From Acanthosepion pharaonis (Eukaryota; Mollusca; Cephalopoda; Sepiida; Sepiidae), in the NCBI GenBank assembly GCA_903632075.3, contig CAHIKZ030004724.1:3643501-3707500 (forward strand): 64,000 nucleotides of DNA, given 5' to 3'. The notes under the pieces were generated by a model, which saw nothing but the letters and a program-made list of their open reading frames with translations, searched no databases and was not told where the DNA came from. The position numbers and the translations under genes were made by a program. Shown here one piece after another: positions 35,540-44,929 of the stretch; position 1 is the first letter of the stretch; each line of letters starts with the position of its first letter.

Positions 35540-36010
35540 CCTTCTGGAAATTAATGTGCTTGAAGAACCGAAAATTTTACTGGGGCGAAACGCTTGACCA
35601 AATTTTTGAAGAGTCGAAGTGAATAACTGTGCAGAAAATTGAGGACGGGGTCAAGATGTTCGAGATCATTCGATTACAGTAAAATAGGAATCAGTTACTT
35701 TCTTCTTCAAGAACATCGTAATTGCCCTGACGAAGCGAACCCATTTTGCGGTTATGGTCACTGGAAAATTATTTTGGCCAGATCTCGCTTTACCAACGAC
35801 GCAGAATCCCGCTATGCACCGGTCGAAGGGGAAGCCCCGGCACTTGTCTATGGGCTAGAAACATGTTGGGTGTGTATATTCGGTTGCCCAGATTTGCTAG
35901 TGACTGTTGTCCATCAACCAAATTTTTCTCAGATTGGGCCTTCGAAAACAAAGAATCCACGTCTTTTTCAATTTCAAGGAACGTACAATAATGTACAAAT
36001 TCAGTATTAA
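35540..36010 (+). pseudogene. Gypsy RT tail and RNase H pseudogene
   Basis: Starts with FYWGETLDQIFEESK (RT connection, 35575-35620), a stop at 35620, then DYSKIGISYFLLQEH (35666-35710). This is the RNase H beta-strand 'D.S..GIG..L.Q' with the first catalytic Asp retained. Further on are RYAPVEGEAPALVYGLE (35812-35862), holding the second acidic residue, and a VTVVHQP segment where 'VDHQP' is usual, so a catalytic Asp is lost. Frameshifts occur at about 35660 and 35915. Upstream RT motifs are absent. Confidence 0.75.
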
Positions 36011-36304
36011 AGATCTCTCTGGGTACAGCACCCGACTGCATGGTACCCAACATGGATCCCATCAGAGAACTCGACAGAACGTTCCCAAATATCATCCGCC
36101 CATATATAACAAGCGTAAACAGTCATTTTACGCGGTGATTACAACTGATGCAGTCGAACCAATCGACAGTGCAATCAAAGCAACATTCATATCTACATAC
36201 GAGCATGACCCTAGATTGATGTCTATCACATGGGAAAGGATCGTTGCCGCGGCAGCCATTGATGAAGAGTGTTGGACTCTGACAAAATATATACGAACTG
36301 GTTT
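36010..36304 (+). pseudogene. Gypsy RNase H-integrase linker, part 1
   Basis: Continues the frame from the RNase H end (YKFSIKDLSGYSTRLHGTQH) through a loosely conserved linker to ERIVAAAAIDEECWTLTKYI, just before the SINE. Ends exactly at the SINE target duplication 36290-36304. Confidence 0.65.
36290..36304. repeat. SINE target-site duplication, left
   Basis: TATACGAACTGGTTT, repeated exactly at 36431-36445. A 15 bp duplication is the length expected from LINE-driven SINE insertion. Confidence 0.93.
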
Positions 36305-36430
36305 GGACACCTCCAGGCGGTGTAATGGTTAGCAATCTTGTCTAGCTAGACTGAGCAGTGAGTTCGATCCTCAAAGTGGGCTCCCTACTTTCGGCCTTGG
36401 AACACATCTAAGCTACGCTTGGAAAATCAC
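36305..36430 (+). mobile_element. SINE family A, complete 126 bp copy
   Basis: Bounded by a perfect 15 bp target duplication, so both ends are defined: it starts GGACACCTCCAGGCGGTGTA and ends CGCTTGGAAAATCAC. A-box TAATGGTTAGCAA, B-box-like GAGTTCGATCCTC, then TTTCGGCCTTGGAACACATC. This copy sets the family's natural length at about 126 bp, with no poly(A) tail. It inserted into the Gypsy integrase linker after that element was in place. Confidence 0.95.
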
Positions 36431-36445
36431 TATACGAACTGGTTT

Positions 36446-36796
36446 CCCCAAATCCCATCATGACCTCCCGTCGGTGATCTCTCGGTTTGGGCCCATGTGA
36501 GAGGAATTGTACTGCGTCGAAGGCGTACCGACCAAGGAGAATCCTTATACCTCGACAACTCGATGAGAAAATACTTGAATCCCTATATTATGCATACCAG
36601 GGTGTAAATGCAAGAAAACGCCTGTTTTGATCCTGATTGGATGCCAGCATCCGACAGACAAGATCTCAATGCCAGATATGTTACGCTATCGCCCCATCAC
36701 AGCGTAAGGAACTATTGATGGCGCCGTCCAACCCTGAATTCCCATTCCAACGAACCATGATTGATTTTTTCGACTTACACGGTAGCAATTGTTATA
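36446..36796 (+). pseudogene. Gypsy integrase N-terminal part
   Basis: After the SINE the linker resumes, with several stops. A clear integrase segment follows at 36637-36800: MDASIRQTRSQCQICYAIA (the second half of the H-H-C-C zinc finger, C-x2-C), then EFPFQRTMIDFFDLHGSN, the start of the core where the first catalytic Asp ('.ID.F') is retained. It ends at a SINE, so the rest of the DDE core is missing. Confidence 0.75.
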
Positions 36797-36900
36797 GTGA
36801 TTTTCTAAGCATAGCTTAGATGTGGCACAAGGCTGAAAGTGTGGAGCACCCAGTGAGGATCAAACTCACTATTCAGTCGTAGTAGATCTTGCGAGACAAG
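36797..36900 (-). mobile_element. SINE family A, truncated, minus strand
   Basis: Plus strand reads GTGATTTTCTAAGCATAGCT, GGCACAAGGCTGAAAGT, CCCAGTGAGGATCAAACTC and ends TTGCGAGACAAG. This is the reverse complement of the family A SINE from its 3' end to just inside the tRNA-like head. The extreme 5' part is missing. It marks the 3' break of the Gypsy remnant. Confidence 0.85.
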
Positions 36901-36969
36901 GAGAATAAAATACTTATACCACGACAAGACTAGACGATGTCATCTTCCGCTTTAAATTTAGACACCCTA

Positions 36970-37186
36970 GCCGTTACCATAGAAATTTTGATTTCAATAA
37001 TGGATATGCTTATAAAACACGTAAATTTCAGAAATAAGTTATTACAAAAAAAATTTCGCTTGAAGATGGAACAGAGCTTAGTACTTTAATTCAATTTAAT
37101 TCAAATAATTATATTGAAGTTTTCGGCTCTTGTTTTGAAACATGAGAACTCTTATGTAGCGTGTTGGAATCATATTTTTAAATAAA

Positions 37187-37235
<49 letters not shown>

Positions 37236-37545
37236 AACAGTAAGATATATAATCCGATGTTCTTATAGATATTTTTATTTTTACAGAATAGTGCTCAATG
37301 TAAATTTACAGAGCATAAATATTATAAATTAATTGATTTAAAATATGTTTTTTTTCGCTACACAGTTCTAAGCATGTTTCAAAAATGGAAGCTGAAAGCT
37401 CCGAATATGATTTTGTAATTAAATTAAAGACATTATTTCCATTTCATCCTCAAGCGAATTTTGGAGTAACTTTTGAAATTACTGGTTTTTAAAGACACAG
37501 CAAAAATCATAATTCACGTTTCCAAGGTTACAGAGAAATCCATTC
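36970..37545. mobile_element. Foldback / inverted-repeat element
   Basis: Two imperfect arms, about 36970-37165 and 37370-37540, are reverse complements. Paired blocks include CCGTTACCATAG with the complement of CCAAGGTTAC, TTTCGCTTGAAGATGGAA with TTCATCCTCAAGCGAATTTT, and TTTTGAAACATGAGAAC with TAAGCATGTTTCAAAAATGG. The middle holds (AT)n at 37190-37231. No transposase is present. Probably a MITE or foldback transposon; termini were not placed exactly. Confidence 0.75.
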
Positions 37546-37912
37546 AACCAGACTAGGGGTGTTTGCGTCTTCATTGTCGCTGTATTTTGATGGATCAGTT
37601 ATTAGTTACGTTTTGGTAGGGGTAGGGATGTATTTTTCAATGAAATCTGACATCCGTTATACGGGTACACGAGCTGAGGCAAATATTAAGAGAAAATTTA
37701 AAATAATGAAAGAAGAAAAAGAATTTCGTAAACAGGATGGCAAAAAAAGTTAAATGAACAAAAAAATACTTGAAAGTATTCAAACAAAAACCGTAAAAAG
37801 CTAAAATTTGGAGGAGTTTATACACAATTCTCATCCGGATGCACAATGTGTGACCAACGAGCAAATAACACAAAACGTCCAAGAAACATGGCCTGATTTA
37901 GGAGCTACACCA
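37546..37912. other. Spacer, no recognised feature
   Basis: About 370 bp. A 64-codon frame (37559-37753) with a lysine-rich end has no recognisable family. Confidence 0.45.
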
Positions 37913-38158
37913 CATCCAAATAATTCACTTACATGCGAATACCCTTGGAAATGGTATGAATCCTCTTCTCCCCCCCCCCCAGCTATGGGTACATAGCAGG
38001 ACAGACCGGGTTCTCTAGCATCGGATGGCATCTGGTCTACCGCAGAAAGAAATGGGAACCTACTGCGGGAAACAAAATCTGCCTCGTCAGTCATCTATCG
38101 AAAGATATATAATCGCCTACGCGTGTATCACGCATGGCATACAACTGACTGTCAACAC
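37913..38158 (+). mobile_element. SINE family B, 5'-truncated
   Basis: Lacks the tRNA-like head but keeps the body: AATTCACTTACATGCGAATA, the CAGCTATGGGTACATAGCAG motif after a run of ten C, GGATGGCATCTGGTCTACCG, CAGTCATCTATCGAAAGATA and the palindromic-looking GCGTGTATCACGCATGG tail. Same orientation as 51275-51590. Confidence 0.8.
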
Positions 38159-38570
38159 AAACTGATAACGTTCATTCAGACACCTAGTTTGGATATTGAA
38201 CATTTCTCTTGCTTTTCAAAACGCTTTGGTTATGTGTGATATTTTCAATGGATTTTCCCATAAAAAGTTTGTTTTTAGTTGCCAATACCATTTTTCATTC
38301 TTGTTTTAGACGCCAGGTACTAGTTATTCGCTCTAAAAACAATGAAAACACTTGTGGTTGTAGCTTTGATGGCAAGGCTGCAAAAATGGGATAACTCACA
38401 GTTAGCCTCTTACTAAAAACTGCAAATCAAGAGTTATCTCAGTCAATATGTTAAATTCTTACATTGGTCACTCAAGAAACACACACTCTCAGTGATTAAC
38501 TTGCCAATTGCTGAAATTATCAATCATTATTTCACAAACAGCCAAAATAGATCTATTAACATAAGTCAAG
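38159..38570. other. Spacer, no recognised feature
   Basis: About 410 bp of AT-rich sequence. Nothing recognised. Confidence 0.45.
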
Positions 38571-38572
38571 TA

Positions 38573-39423
38573 GGGTGTTCCAGTAACTTGGACCGATTTT
38601 AAATGTGAATTAAGTTTAAGCGTTGAATGATTTTTTTTCTTTCTCTTTCAGATTTAACAACTTAAGTCTTTGACAATTTCAACCATGGAAAGATTAACAA
38701 TCAAACAACGTGTTAAAGTTTCATGAATGCAATTGGAAAAAATTGTTCGTAAATTGAAACAAACTGTGCCAGTGGCAGATATAAAAACACCGTTTCGTGC
38801 TCGTTTACGCCGTTCAGCTGAAAACATTGCCGCAGTGCACAAGAATGTGGCTGAAAGTTCAAACACCTCTATTCGTCATCGCACACAGGAAGTAAACCTC
38901 TCCATAACAACAGTACACTGAATTTTGACAAATGATTTATCTCTACACGCTTACAAAATTCAATTGACACAAGAACTGAAACCTGCTGACAATTTGGTGC
39001 GCTGTACATTCGTCAATTGTGTGCACGAGCAAAGTCAAGTCGATGAAGATTTTTCGTAAAAAAGTCCTCTTTAGTGATGAAGCCCATTTTCATCTTGGTG
39101 GATTCGTTAATAAGCAAAATTATCGCGTTTTCACATATGAAAATCCAAGGAAGATTATTGAAAAGCCACTGCATCCACAAAAGTTCACTGTTTGGTGTGC
39201 ATTTTTTTTTGCTAGCGGAACCATTGGGCAGTATATTTATAAATTTGAACATCCATTTTTGTAATAGGCTTCGATAACTTTTAACACGTTGTTTGATTGT
39301 TAATTTTTCCGTGGTTGAAATTGCCAAAGACTTAAGTTGTTAAATCAGAAAGAAAAAGAAAAAAAGCATTAGACGCTCAAACTTAATTCACATTTAAAAT
39401 CGGTCCAAGTTATTGGAATACCC
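38573..39423 (+). mobile_element. mariner-like element with inverted-duplicated end
   Basis: An 851 bp element between TA dinucleotides (38571-38572 and 39424-39425). Left terminus GGGTGTTCCAGTAACTTGGA; right terminus reads TCCAAGTTATTGGAATACCC. The inverted similarity is not confined to a short TIR: it spans about 150 bp (38573-38723 with 39275-39423) and includes the first codons of the transposase. The 5' half of a transposase follows the left arm; the 3' half and true 3' UTR are missing and replaced by the inverted copy of the left end. Confidence 0.85.
38685..39262 (+). pseudogene. mariner-type transposase, N-terminal and first-Asp region
   Basis: Begins MERLTIKQRVKVS at 38685 and meets TGA at once. 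A frame resumes with MQLEKIVRKLKQT and FRARLRRSAENIAAVHKNV (DNA-binding helix-turn-helix region), then SSNTSIRHRTQEVNLSITTV, LHAYKIQLTQELKPADN, and after further breaks FSDEAHFHLGGFVNKQN (about 39070-39120), where the first catalytic Asp of the DDE/D triad lies. KPLHPQKFTVWCAFFFASGTIG follows in the same family order. The remaining two catalytic residues would lie in the missing C-terminal part. Part of the linker after the first codons is deleted too. Non-functional. Confidence 0.8.
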
Positions 39424-39425
39424 TA

Positions 39426-39905
39426 TATTAGTAGAAAATATCAAAAATAGTTTATGATACTGACTGCAAAGAAAAAAAAAAAAATAATTAAAGCTATTAT
39501 TATACAAATGAAGTAATCCGGGTTAAATAAATGGTTTATTGTCCAATAGACACATAACCTTTTACTTTTTTTCATATCACTATAGATTAAAAACCCCAGA
39601 TCACGAATATATAAAAAAATGTATTCAATTTTAAAAATTAATAGAGAGTCTATGCAAATTCCCTTCATATTCAATTGCTAAGAAGCAAGGCCCAAAGAAA
39701 CGATACTTTGAGGAACAAACTCCCCAGTAGATGCTTTCCCGATTTCTACAGTCTACTACAAGCTTAAGGTCAAAGTTATCTACTTTCAATAACCTCATTC
39801 AGTAACCCTCTACCTTGAGTGCTTCTCGGGCTTTACATTGGGTGAAAACAGAAAAAAAAAAGAATCAACGTTAAAAAATATTCCGTGCATTGTTGCATTA
39901 AGATA
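39426..39905. other. AT-rich spacer
   Basis: About 480 bp. No gene or element recognised. Confidence 0.5.
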
Positions 39906-39909
39906 ACTA

Positions 39910-40161
39910 CAAAAAACATTCGGAACGTATACAAAGACTAGTCATGTCAAGTAAACGAGCAACCGACTTCTCCTTGGATTCTTCGAACGAAAATTTTTGG
40001 TAGTAGAGATTCTGCCGAGAAAGTGGTGCCTCGTAAAAGGTCACGTTCAACGTTATCTTGCCGGGATAAAGTATAGTGCCGGTAATCGTATCGCTAATCC
40101 ATTTGCCGGTAATCCTGAAACGCTGCTTTCTCTTGATTCCCTTATCGCTTCTTCTTTTCAT
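39910..40161 (-). CDS. Unidentified possible coding fragment
   Basis: Minus-strand frame of 84 codons ending in TAG at about 39910. It is unlike its AT-rich surroundings: codons such as ACC, GGC, CCC and AAG are common and composition is balanced, with residues TGKWISDTITGTILYPGKI, TLNVTFYEAPLSRQNLYY and QKFSFEESKEKSVARLLDM. The regular hydrophobic/polar alternation suggests a beta-rich protein C-terminus. No family is recognised. It could be the last exon of a host gene read leftwards or a piece of a large DNA element. No splice acceptor was assigned, since the basic start (MKRRSDKGIKRKQRFR) may be upstream non-coding sequence. Confidence 0.3.
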
Positions 40162-40340
40162 TTTTATTGTCTTTGAATTCCGTTTGTATCCAACTTCTGG
40201 AAAGACACAAGGCTCTGCCCGTAATCAAAGATGGCGACCAGAGTCGGAGGAAAGACGTTTGTCTCTGTAAGTGGTTTAATGATGCTAGCGTGTCTTCTGC
40301 AAGACTAGATGCCCGACCATCAATCAGAGATATGATATTA
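40162..40340. other. Unassigned GC-mixed segment
   Basis: Unusually balanced composition next to the frame at 39910-40161, including AGGCTCTGCCCGTAATCAAA and CATCAATCAGAGATATGAT. Open on both strands over about 50 codons, but not recognised. Confidence 0.35.
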
Positions 40341-40344
40341 CCAC

Positions 40345-40414
40345 AGAGCACACATATACGCACACACAAACACAGACACACACACACACACACACTTTGT
40401 CTCTGTCATACACA

Positions 40415-40467
<53 letters not shown>

Positions 40468-40600
40468 CACACTCTCTCTCTCTCTGTCACACACACACAC
40501 TCTCTCTGTCACACACAAACATATATATATCTATATATATCTATATATATATGTGTGTGTGTGTGCTTGTGTGTGTGTGTGTAAAGATATACAGATCTAT
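40345..40600. repeat. Compound (CA)n/(TC)n/(AT)n/(GT)n microsatellite
   Basis: Successive tracts: (CA)n 40375-40396, (TC)n 40408-40452, (CA)n 40454-40472, TC and CA again to about 40517, (AT)n to 40552, (GT)n to 40582. Confidence 0.9.
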
Positions 40601-40717
40601 ATATCATAATAATAGTGTGTAAATGAATGACAAAATGTAAAAAAAAAGATACTAACGTAACGTGTTTCTTCCCTAAAAGTAATTTCTTTAGACTAATAAG
40701 TGTTTTATCGATGGAGT

Positions 40718-40719
<2 letters not shown>

Positions 40720-40767
<48 letters not shown>

Positions 40768-40770
40768 AAA

Positions 40771-40839
<69 letters not shown>

Positions 40840-40863
40840 ATTATATATATATTATTTATATAT
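40720..40863. repeat. (AT)n with (GT)n insert
   Basis: (AT)n 40721-40754, (GT)n 40755-40768, then (AT)n to about 40834 and an imperfect TATA tail. It borders the inverted-repeat element that follows. Confidence 0.9.
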
Positions 40864-40869
40864 AATATA

Positions 40870-41710
40870 TACTTGGAACTTATTGGAAAGCGCTCAATAT
40901 CAGTGATAGAGCTAATATATTTAGTTAGATTGATGCGAGTTTATGACTCTGGGTTTCATATCTGGACGTATATGCGCATCTATGTGTCGTTGCGTGCATA
41001 CGTACGCAATTGCTCGCTGTATTCAATGTTGAATTGTGTAGCGATCGTTTTTCCAAATGGCATTGTCAAAGAACAGATCGTTCGTCTATTTTGGTAAAGG
41101 AATACTGTTTTCTCGCCCACACTTATATACGTAAGCACGCGCGTTTATACAACTTCTATCTGTCTGATTTTTTTTAATTTGTTTTTGTTGTTGTTTTTGT
41201 TTTACTTAAGATAGGGTCTGTGTAAGACTATGCTAGGTAAAATTATTATTATTTTAAATTTTTTTTAATGCTGTTTTGTTATTATTTTAAAGCCGGTTAT
41301 TTGCTTGTTTTTTGGCGATTGCGATTATGCAAATGGTAGAAACTACAATTTATAATACTTATTGGAATTTATGAGGTGGTATTAATTTTTCGGGGGGTAG
41401 GAAGTATAATTGTGGACTAATGCGGCAATGGTAATTGTGGTAATTGGTACGCCCAGTCCAACACTGTTCATATATGTTTATGTTTTTGTGTGCTGCAATC
41501 CGTGAACGTACGAGTATGTATGTCTGCGTACGTATAAGTAGCGTTCTGTCGACAATTTTTCCTCCCACTACCATAAAACACCAATATCCACAACCATAAA
41601 TAAATCCAATATTTCAAAAATTATTCAGGGCTTCACGCTCTCTGACGATCTCAGAGAGCGTGAAGCCCAGGGTCACAAACTCACATCAATCCAACTAAAT
41701 ATATATATTC
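40870..41710. mobile_element. Inverted-repeat element with central unique DNA
   Basis: TAATATATTTAGTTAGATTG, then ATGCGAGTTTATGACTCTGG (40913-40952), pairs with the complement of CACATCAATCCAACTAAATA and the adjacent GGTCACAAACTC (41668-41704). Between lie about 700 bp without coding signal. Left of it is GCTCAATATCAGTGATAGAGC, a short palindrome-like motif shared with the element at 3858-3882. The right arm contains the hairpin at 41628-41668. Probably a non-autonomous DNA transposon. Confidence 0.6.
41628..41668. repeat. Perfect 18-bp hairpin
   Basis: GGGCTTCACGCTCTCTGA (41628-41645), loop CGATC, TCAGAGAGCGTGAAGCCC (41651-41668). A perfect 18 bp stem with a 5-nt loop. It could also mark the junction of two inverted element copies. 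Confidence 0.95.
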
Positions 41711-41727
41711 TTTCAGAAATGGAAATA

Positions 41728-42627
41728 CTGTAGAATCTCTCATATCCGGAATCCCTCATATCCGGAATTTCTCATATCCGGAGTACCTCATATTTGGAAT
41801 CTTGCATATTCAGACATGATTTTGATGTGTATATTTGAACTATTTGGATGATATGTAACTGATTTGAAATTTCTGTTTTTCAAGTAATTTACTTTGAATA
41901 ATTGCTTATATTTATTTCACCCTAATGGCTTGTATTGGTGGAAAAGATGATGAGAATAAGAGGAAAAGAATAACTTATCGATTTATCGCAAAAATTGGAA
42001 ATTTTACACAGACTAGACGCTAGTGAAAGTTCATTGTAAGTAATGGTTGACTTCAACATAGGAAAGTCAACATTGTATGATGTAAAATCTTCCGAAGAAA
42101 CTATTCTTCAGTGTTCATAATGTCACAATGAACAAGGAGATAAAAACCATGGTTGTGATTAAACCTGGATTGAAATCGAAAAAGCTATTGAAAAGTTTGT
42201 CAGTTTTATGGAAAGAAAGCCAGCATTCAGCTATGAGGATTGCAATAATGCAGAGTTAAAAGGTGTCTTTCGTTTAAAAAACTTCAAGAACAAAAGCAAA
42301 ACGAAAAGTTAAGAATGACATTAGAAGAGGAAAAAAATCATCATGAAATAGCGATTAAAATATCCACGTTACATTATTTGTTTTGCATACGTGGCATACT
42401 TAATTTAATGAATTTTCATTAACATTACATAATTTACTTCTTTTTCCTTAAAATCAATTCCGTTATATTTCACTCACCATTAGCTTATTTTGTTTACTAT
42501 AAAACATTGAAAATAAATGTTAAACCTGATTTCAGTTCGTTTATTTTAATCTAAATATAACCCCACATATCCGGACTTTGTAACCAATTCCTCAAATCCG
42601 GAAGTCCGCTTGTCAGGTATTCTACAG
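41728..42627 (+). mobile_element. pogo/Tigger-like element
   Basis: A 900 bp element flanked by TA (41726-41727 and 42628-42629), with termini CTGTAGAATC.. and ..GTATTCTACAG. The left end has four tandem copies of about 16 bp built on CTCATATCCGGAAT (41738-41803, the last ones diverged); the right end has CACATATCCGGACTTTG and CAAATCCGGAAGTCCG. The interior around 41930-42360 gives broken frames, among them KRKRITYRFIAKIGNFTQT (41963-42020). This fits the N-terminal CENP-B/pogo helix-turn-helix of Tigger transposases. The catalytic domain is absent. Confidence 0.8.
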
Positions 42628-42629
42628 TA

Positions 42630-44050
42630 TTTGAAAAAAATTTGGGGTCGCAGATTTATATTTTGATAAGATATTTTGATATTCCTTCTAAGGAATTTAT
42701 TTTATCTTTTAATAAGTGTGGCATTCTTTGAATCCTGAATGCTGTTACCGTTTAGGCATATCCAAAAGGAGAATTTTCAGCAGCCATTTATAACAATTCA
42801 TGGCGGAATTCTGAAAATATTAACTTTCTGTTTTTTTGTTGTTTTTTTTGTTTGTTTGTTTTTTTTTTTTTTTTTTTGAGGTGGGGGTGAAAACTTATCC
42901 AACATGGCTTCTAACGCAGCAGCTGAGATCATCATTTTTAGAAACATGTCAGCCATCAAACTCTACAAACAGTAGATGAATTCTAATATTAAATGAATGC
43001 TAGAACTACTATTATAATATTAGTAATACTGGTATGATACTTACTGTATACCTACTTTTGTGACCCAGTGTATATTTCAGCGAAACTTTCACTCTCAAAA
43101 TTATAGTTTATAATTATAATTTAGATATATATAGAAAAGGGAAAGCGTCCGTTTAAACTGACGGCAGGGGGATATGGGGCTATGAGATGATAATGAAGAC
43201 CAACATCCTCCCACCCTCTATTTTTCTGTCTTGACCAAAATGTTTCATTTATAACTTTTTTCTCAACGAAAGTAAACACTGAGAGCTGGATAAAGTCTTG
43301 TGTGTCCTACGGTAAAAAAAAAAGAAATGTCACGCAGAGACTCCTATGAAGAAAAGCATAGCTGGGCTTTGTCGGGCCAACTGTCCCTATTGTGAAAATG
43401 CCCTGAAAGGTAGAAGAAATTTCTGTTTTTATCAGCTGTTGAGAGAACAACTCTTTGAAAGAACAGTTCATGTTGCCATAACGAAAGGATGCGGAAGGCA
43501 TAAAAGTCTCTTCAAGGAAGATGACCACCTGCTGAAATTTATAGTTCTCAAAGAACAAGGAAAAAAACAAAACTGTCAGAAGAGTTTTTAAAAAATAGAC
43601 TCTTTCGAAAAGGACAATAACTGGAAGCTTATTGAATGCAGGTTTTGTGTCTAGAAGATGTGTTAAAAAGCTATTGATGTCTCAGATAAACATCAAAGAG
43701 ACAATGAAAAGTGGTTCGACGAAGTTTATGATGATACACCAGAAAAGTGTCCTCGAAGATTTGGCGAGAAGGACTATAAATAATGCATCTGGAAGAAGAG
43801 GTCTAATGGTGCCGGGGCGTAGAGGGGGTCTTTTCAGCTGCTGGTACTGCTGAGATGTAAGAACTAAATCAATGCTTTGGAATAGCGAAAAATATTGAAG
43901 AAAGGTTTTTTTTCTCACAACTAAAAGGTTATTTCCTAGGACAGAACGATTATAAAGACCCCCCCCACCACCACCACCAAAAATGTCTAAAGAAAAATAC
44001 ACCAGGCTTACGATTTGGTATGACCAAATTCCTTATTTGGGTCATATACG
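42630..44050. other. Spacer, unassigned frames and homopolymers
   Basis: About 1.4 kb. It contains (GTTT)n/poly-T at 42835-42880 and runs of C/CCA at about 43958-43980. Frames at 43346-43591 (CPYCENALKGRRNFCFY and a cysteine-poor remainder) and 43632-43853 show no recognisable domain; they could be decayed element coding sequence but are not called. Confidence 0.45.
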
Positions 44051-44057
44051 CAAGCGT

Positions 44058-44613
44058 CCTGGGTATGACAGTAAAATACATCCGGCAGCAAGGCCTCTGA
44101 TCGGCAGGTTTTGAAGAGCATCGAACCACCTCTTAATTTGTATTTACTCATCCCACCACCCACTCACGAGACCAGGCTCAGACATATGGTCGGTTTAATG
44201 TGGGGAGCCAGAGTGCATACACCAGGGCTAGGAACAAAAATTGGCCAAGCCTTCGCAACAGTCGGCTGCGCTGGCCTTGGTGCGAACACCGATCCCTCTC
44301 TCTGGTGCAATGAGAGGGCGCAGCCTCCGGCACCTCTCAGTATAATTTTCCTTTGTTGCGACTCTTATTTGCTGTTGTTCCTAGGTCTACCCTGGACCCG
44401 GGTGGTAGCACCTGTTAGGATCCCAGCTATGGGCAAATAGTGAAGCTCTCAAACAGAAACAAAAGATTATGAAAGTATAAAAATACATTTTTATAGTAAA
44501 AATACCAGCAATACATTTTCTTAGTAAAAACAAATTACCAGTACTCCCAAGAAAATTCAATTTCGGCATTAAATGATCCATGGGGAGTTGATATGCCACT
44601 AAACAAACAAACC
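44058..44613 (+). repeat. Left arm of large inverted repeat
   Basis: Colinear, in opposite orientation, with 46052-46436. Shared blocks are GTCCTGGGTATGAC, AGCAAGGC..TGATC, AACCACCTCTTAATTT, CACCTGTTAGG.TCCCAGCT, ATGGGCAAATAGT and CGGCATTAAATGA.CCAT. This arm holds about 220 bp (44150-44375) missing from the right arm. A 109-codon frame over it is not preserved in the other arm. Confidence 0.8.
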
Positions 44614-44929
44614 AACAAACATCATATAGTTAATATTTGGTCAGATTAATCACAATCTGACAGGGGAAACCTTTTTTAGCCACTTACCGTCTGCTTAGAG
44701 CAATTAAGATTGAATGGAGTGGAGCAATACTGACTCTTCTTTACTGAAAAATATATTTGTATGTCTTCTCAAAAAGTTTTATCAAGTAAACAAATCAGAA
44801 AGAAAAACTATCTTACCTAATTTTGTTTAATTCTTGCTTTTGTATTTCGTTGGGGGAAGCAATGGTCTTTTAAAAATTTTTAAATGTTTAATATTTTATT
44901 ATTTACCATTTTAATATTTTAACATTACC
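44614..44929. other. Spacer inside the inverted repeat
   Basis: About 315 bp of AT-rich sequence between the left arm and the 290 bp array. Nothing recognised. Confidence 0.5.

Larger units (their letters stand above)
34600..36796 (+). mobile_element. Gypsy (Ty3) retroelement remnant
   Basis: Plus-strand remains of an LTR retrotransposon in Ty3/Gypsy order: gag (34630-35397), a zinc-knuckle trace near 35455, RT tail and RNase H (35540-36010), then the linker and integrase start (36010-36304 and 36446-36796). Protease and the RT fingers/palm are missing between about 35500 and 35540, and the integrase stops before its catalytic core is complete. A SINE (36305-36430) sits in the integrase linker, and another SINE abuts the 3' break. 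No LTRs were identified on either side. It is defective by several stops, frameshifts and deletions. Confidence 0.75.

Noticed and set aside
39013..39327. 104-codon minus-strand frame starting MAISTTEKLTIKQRVKS
   Set aside because: Its start is the inverted copy of the mariner transposase N-terminus and the rest is antisense to the plus-strand transposase. An artefact of the snap-back structure.
40167..40622. 151-codon plus-strand frame
   Set aside because: Two thirds is (CA)n/(TC)n/(AT)n microsatellite. Only the first 50 codons are non-repetitive, and these were noted as an unassigned segment.
44111..44440. 109-codon frame in the left inverted arm
   Set aside because: Much of it lies in the segment missing from the other arm, and the shared part is not kept open there. 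No domain.
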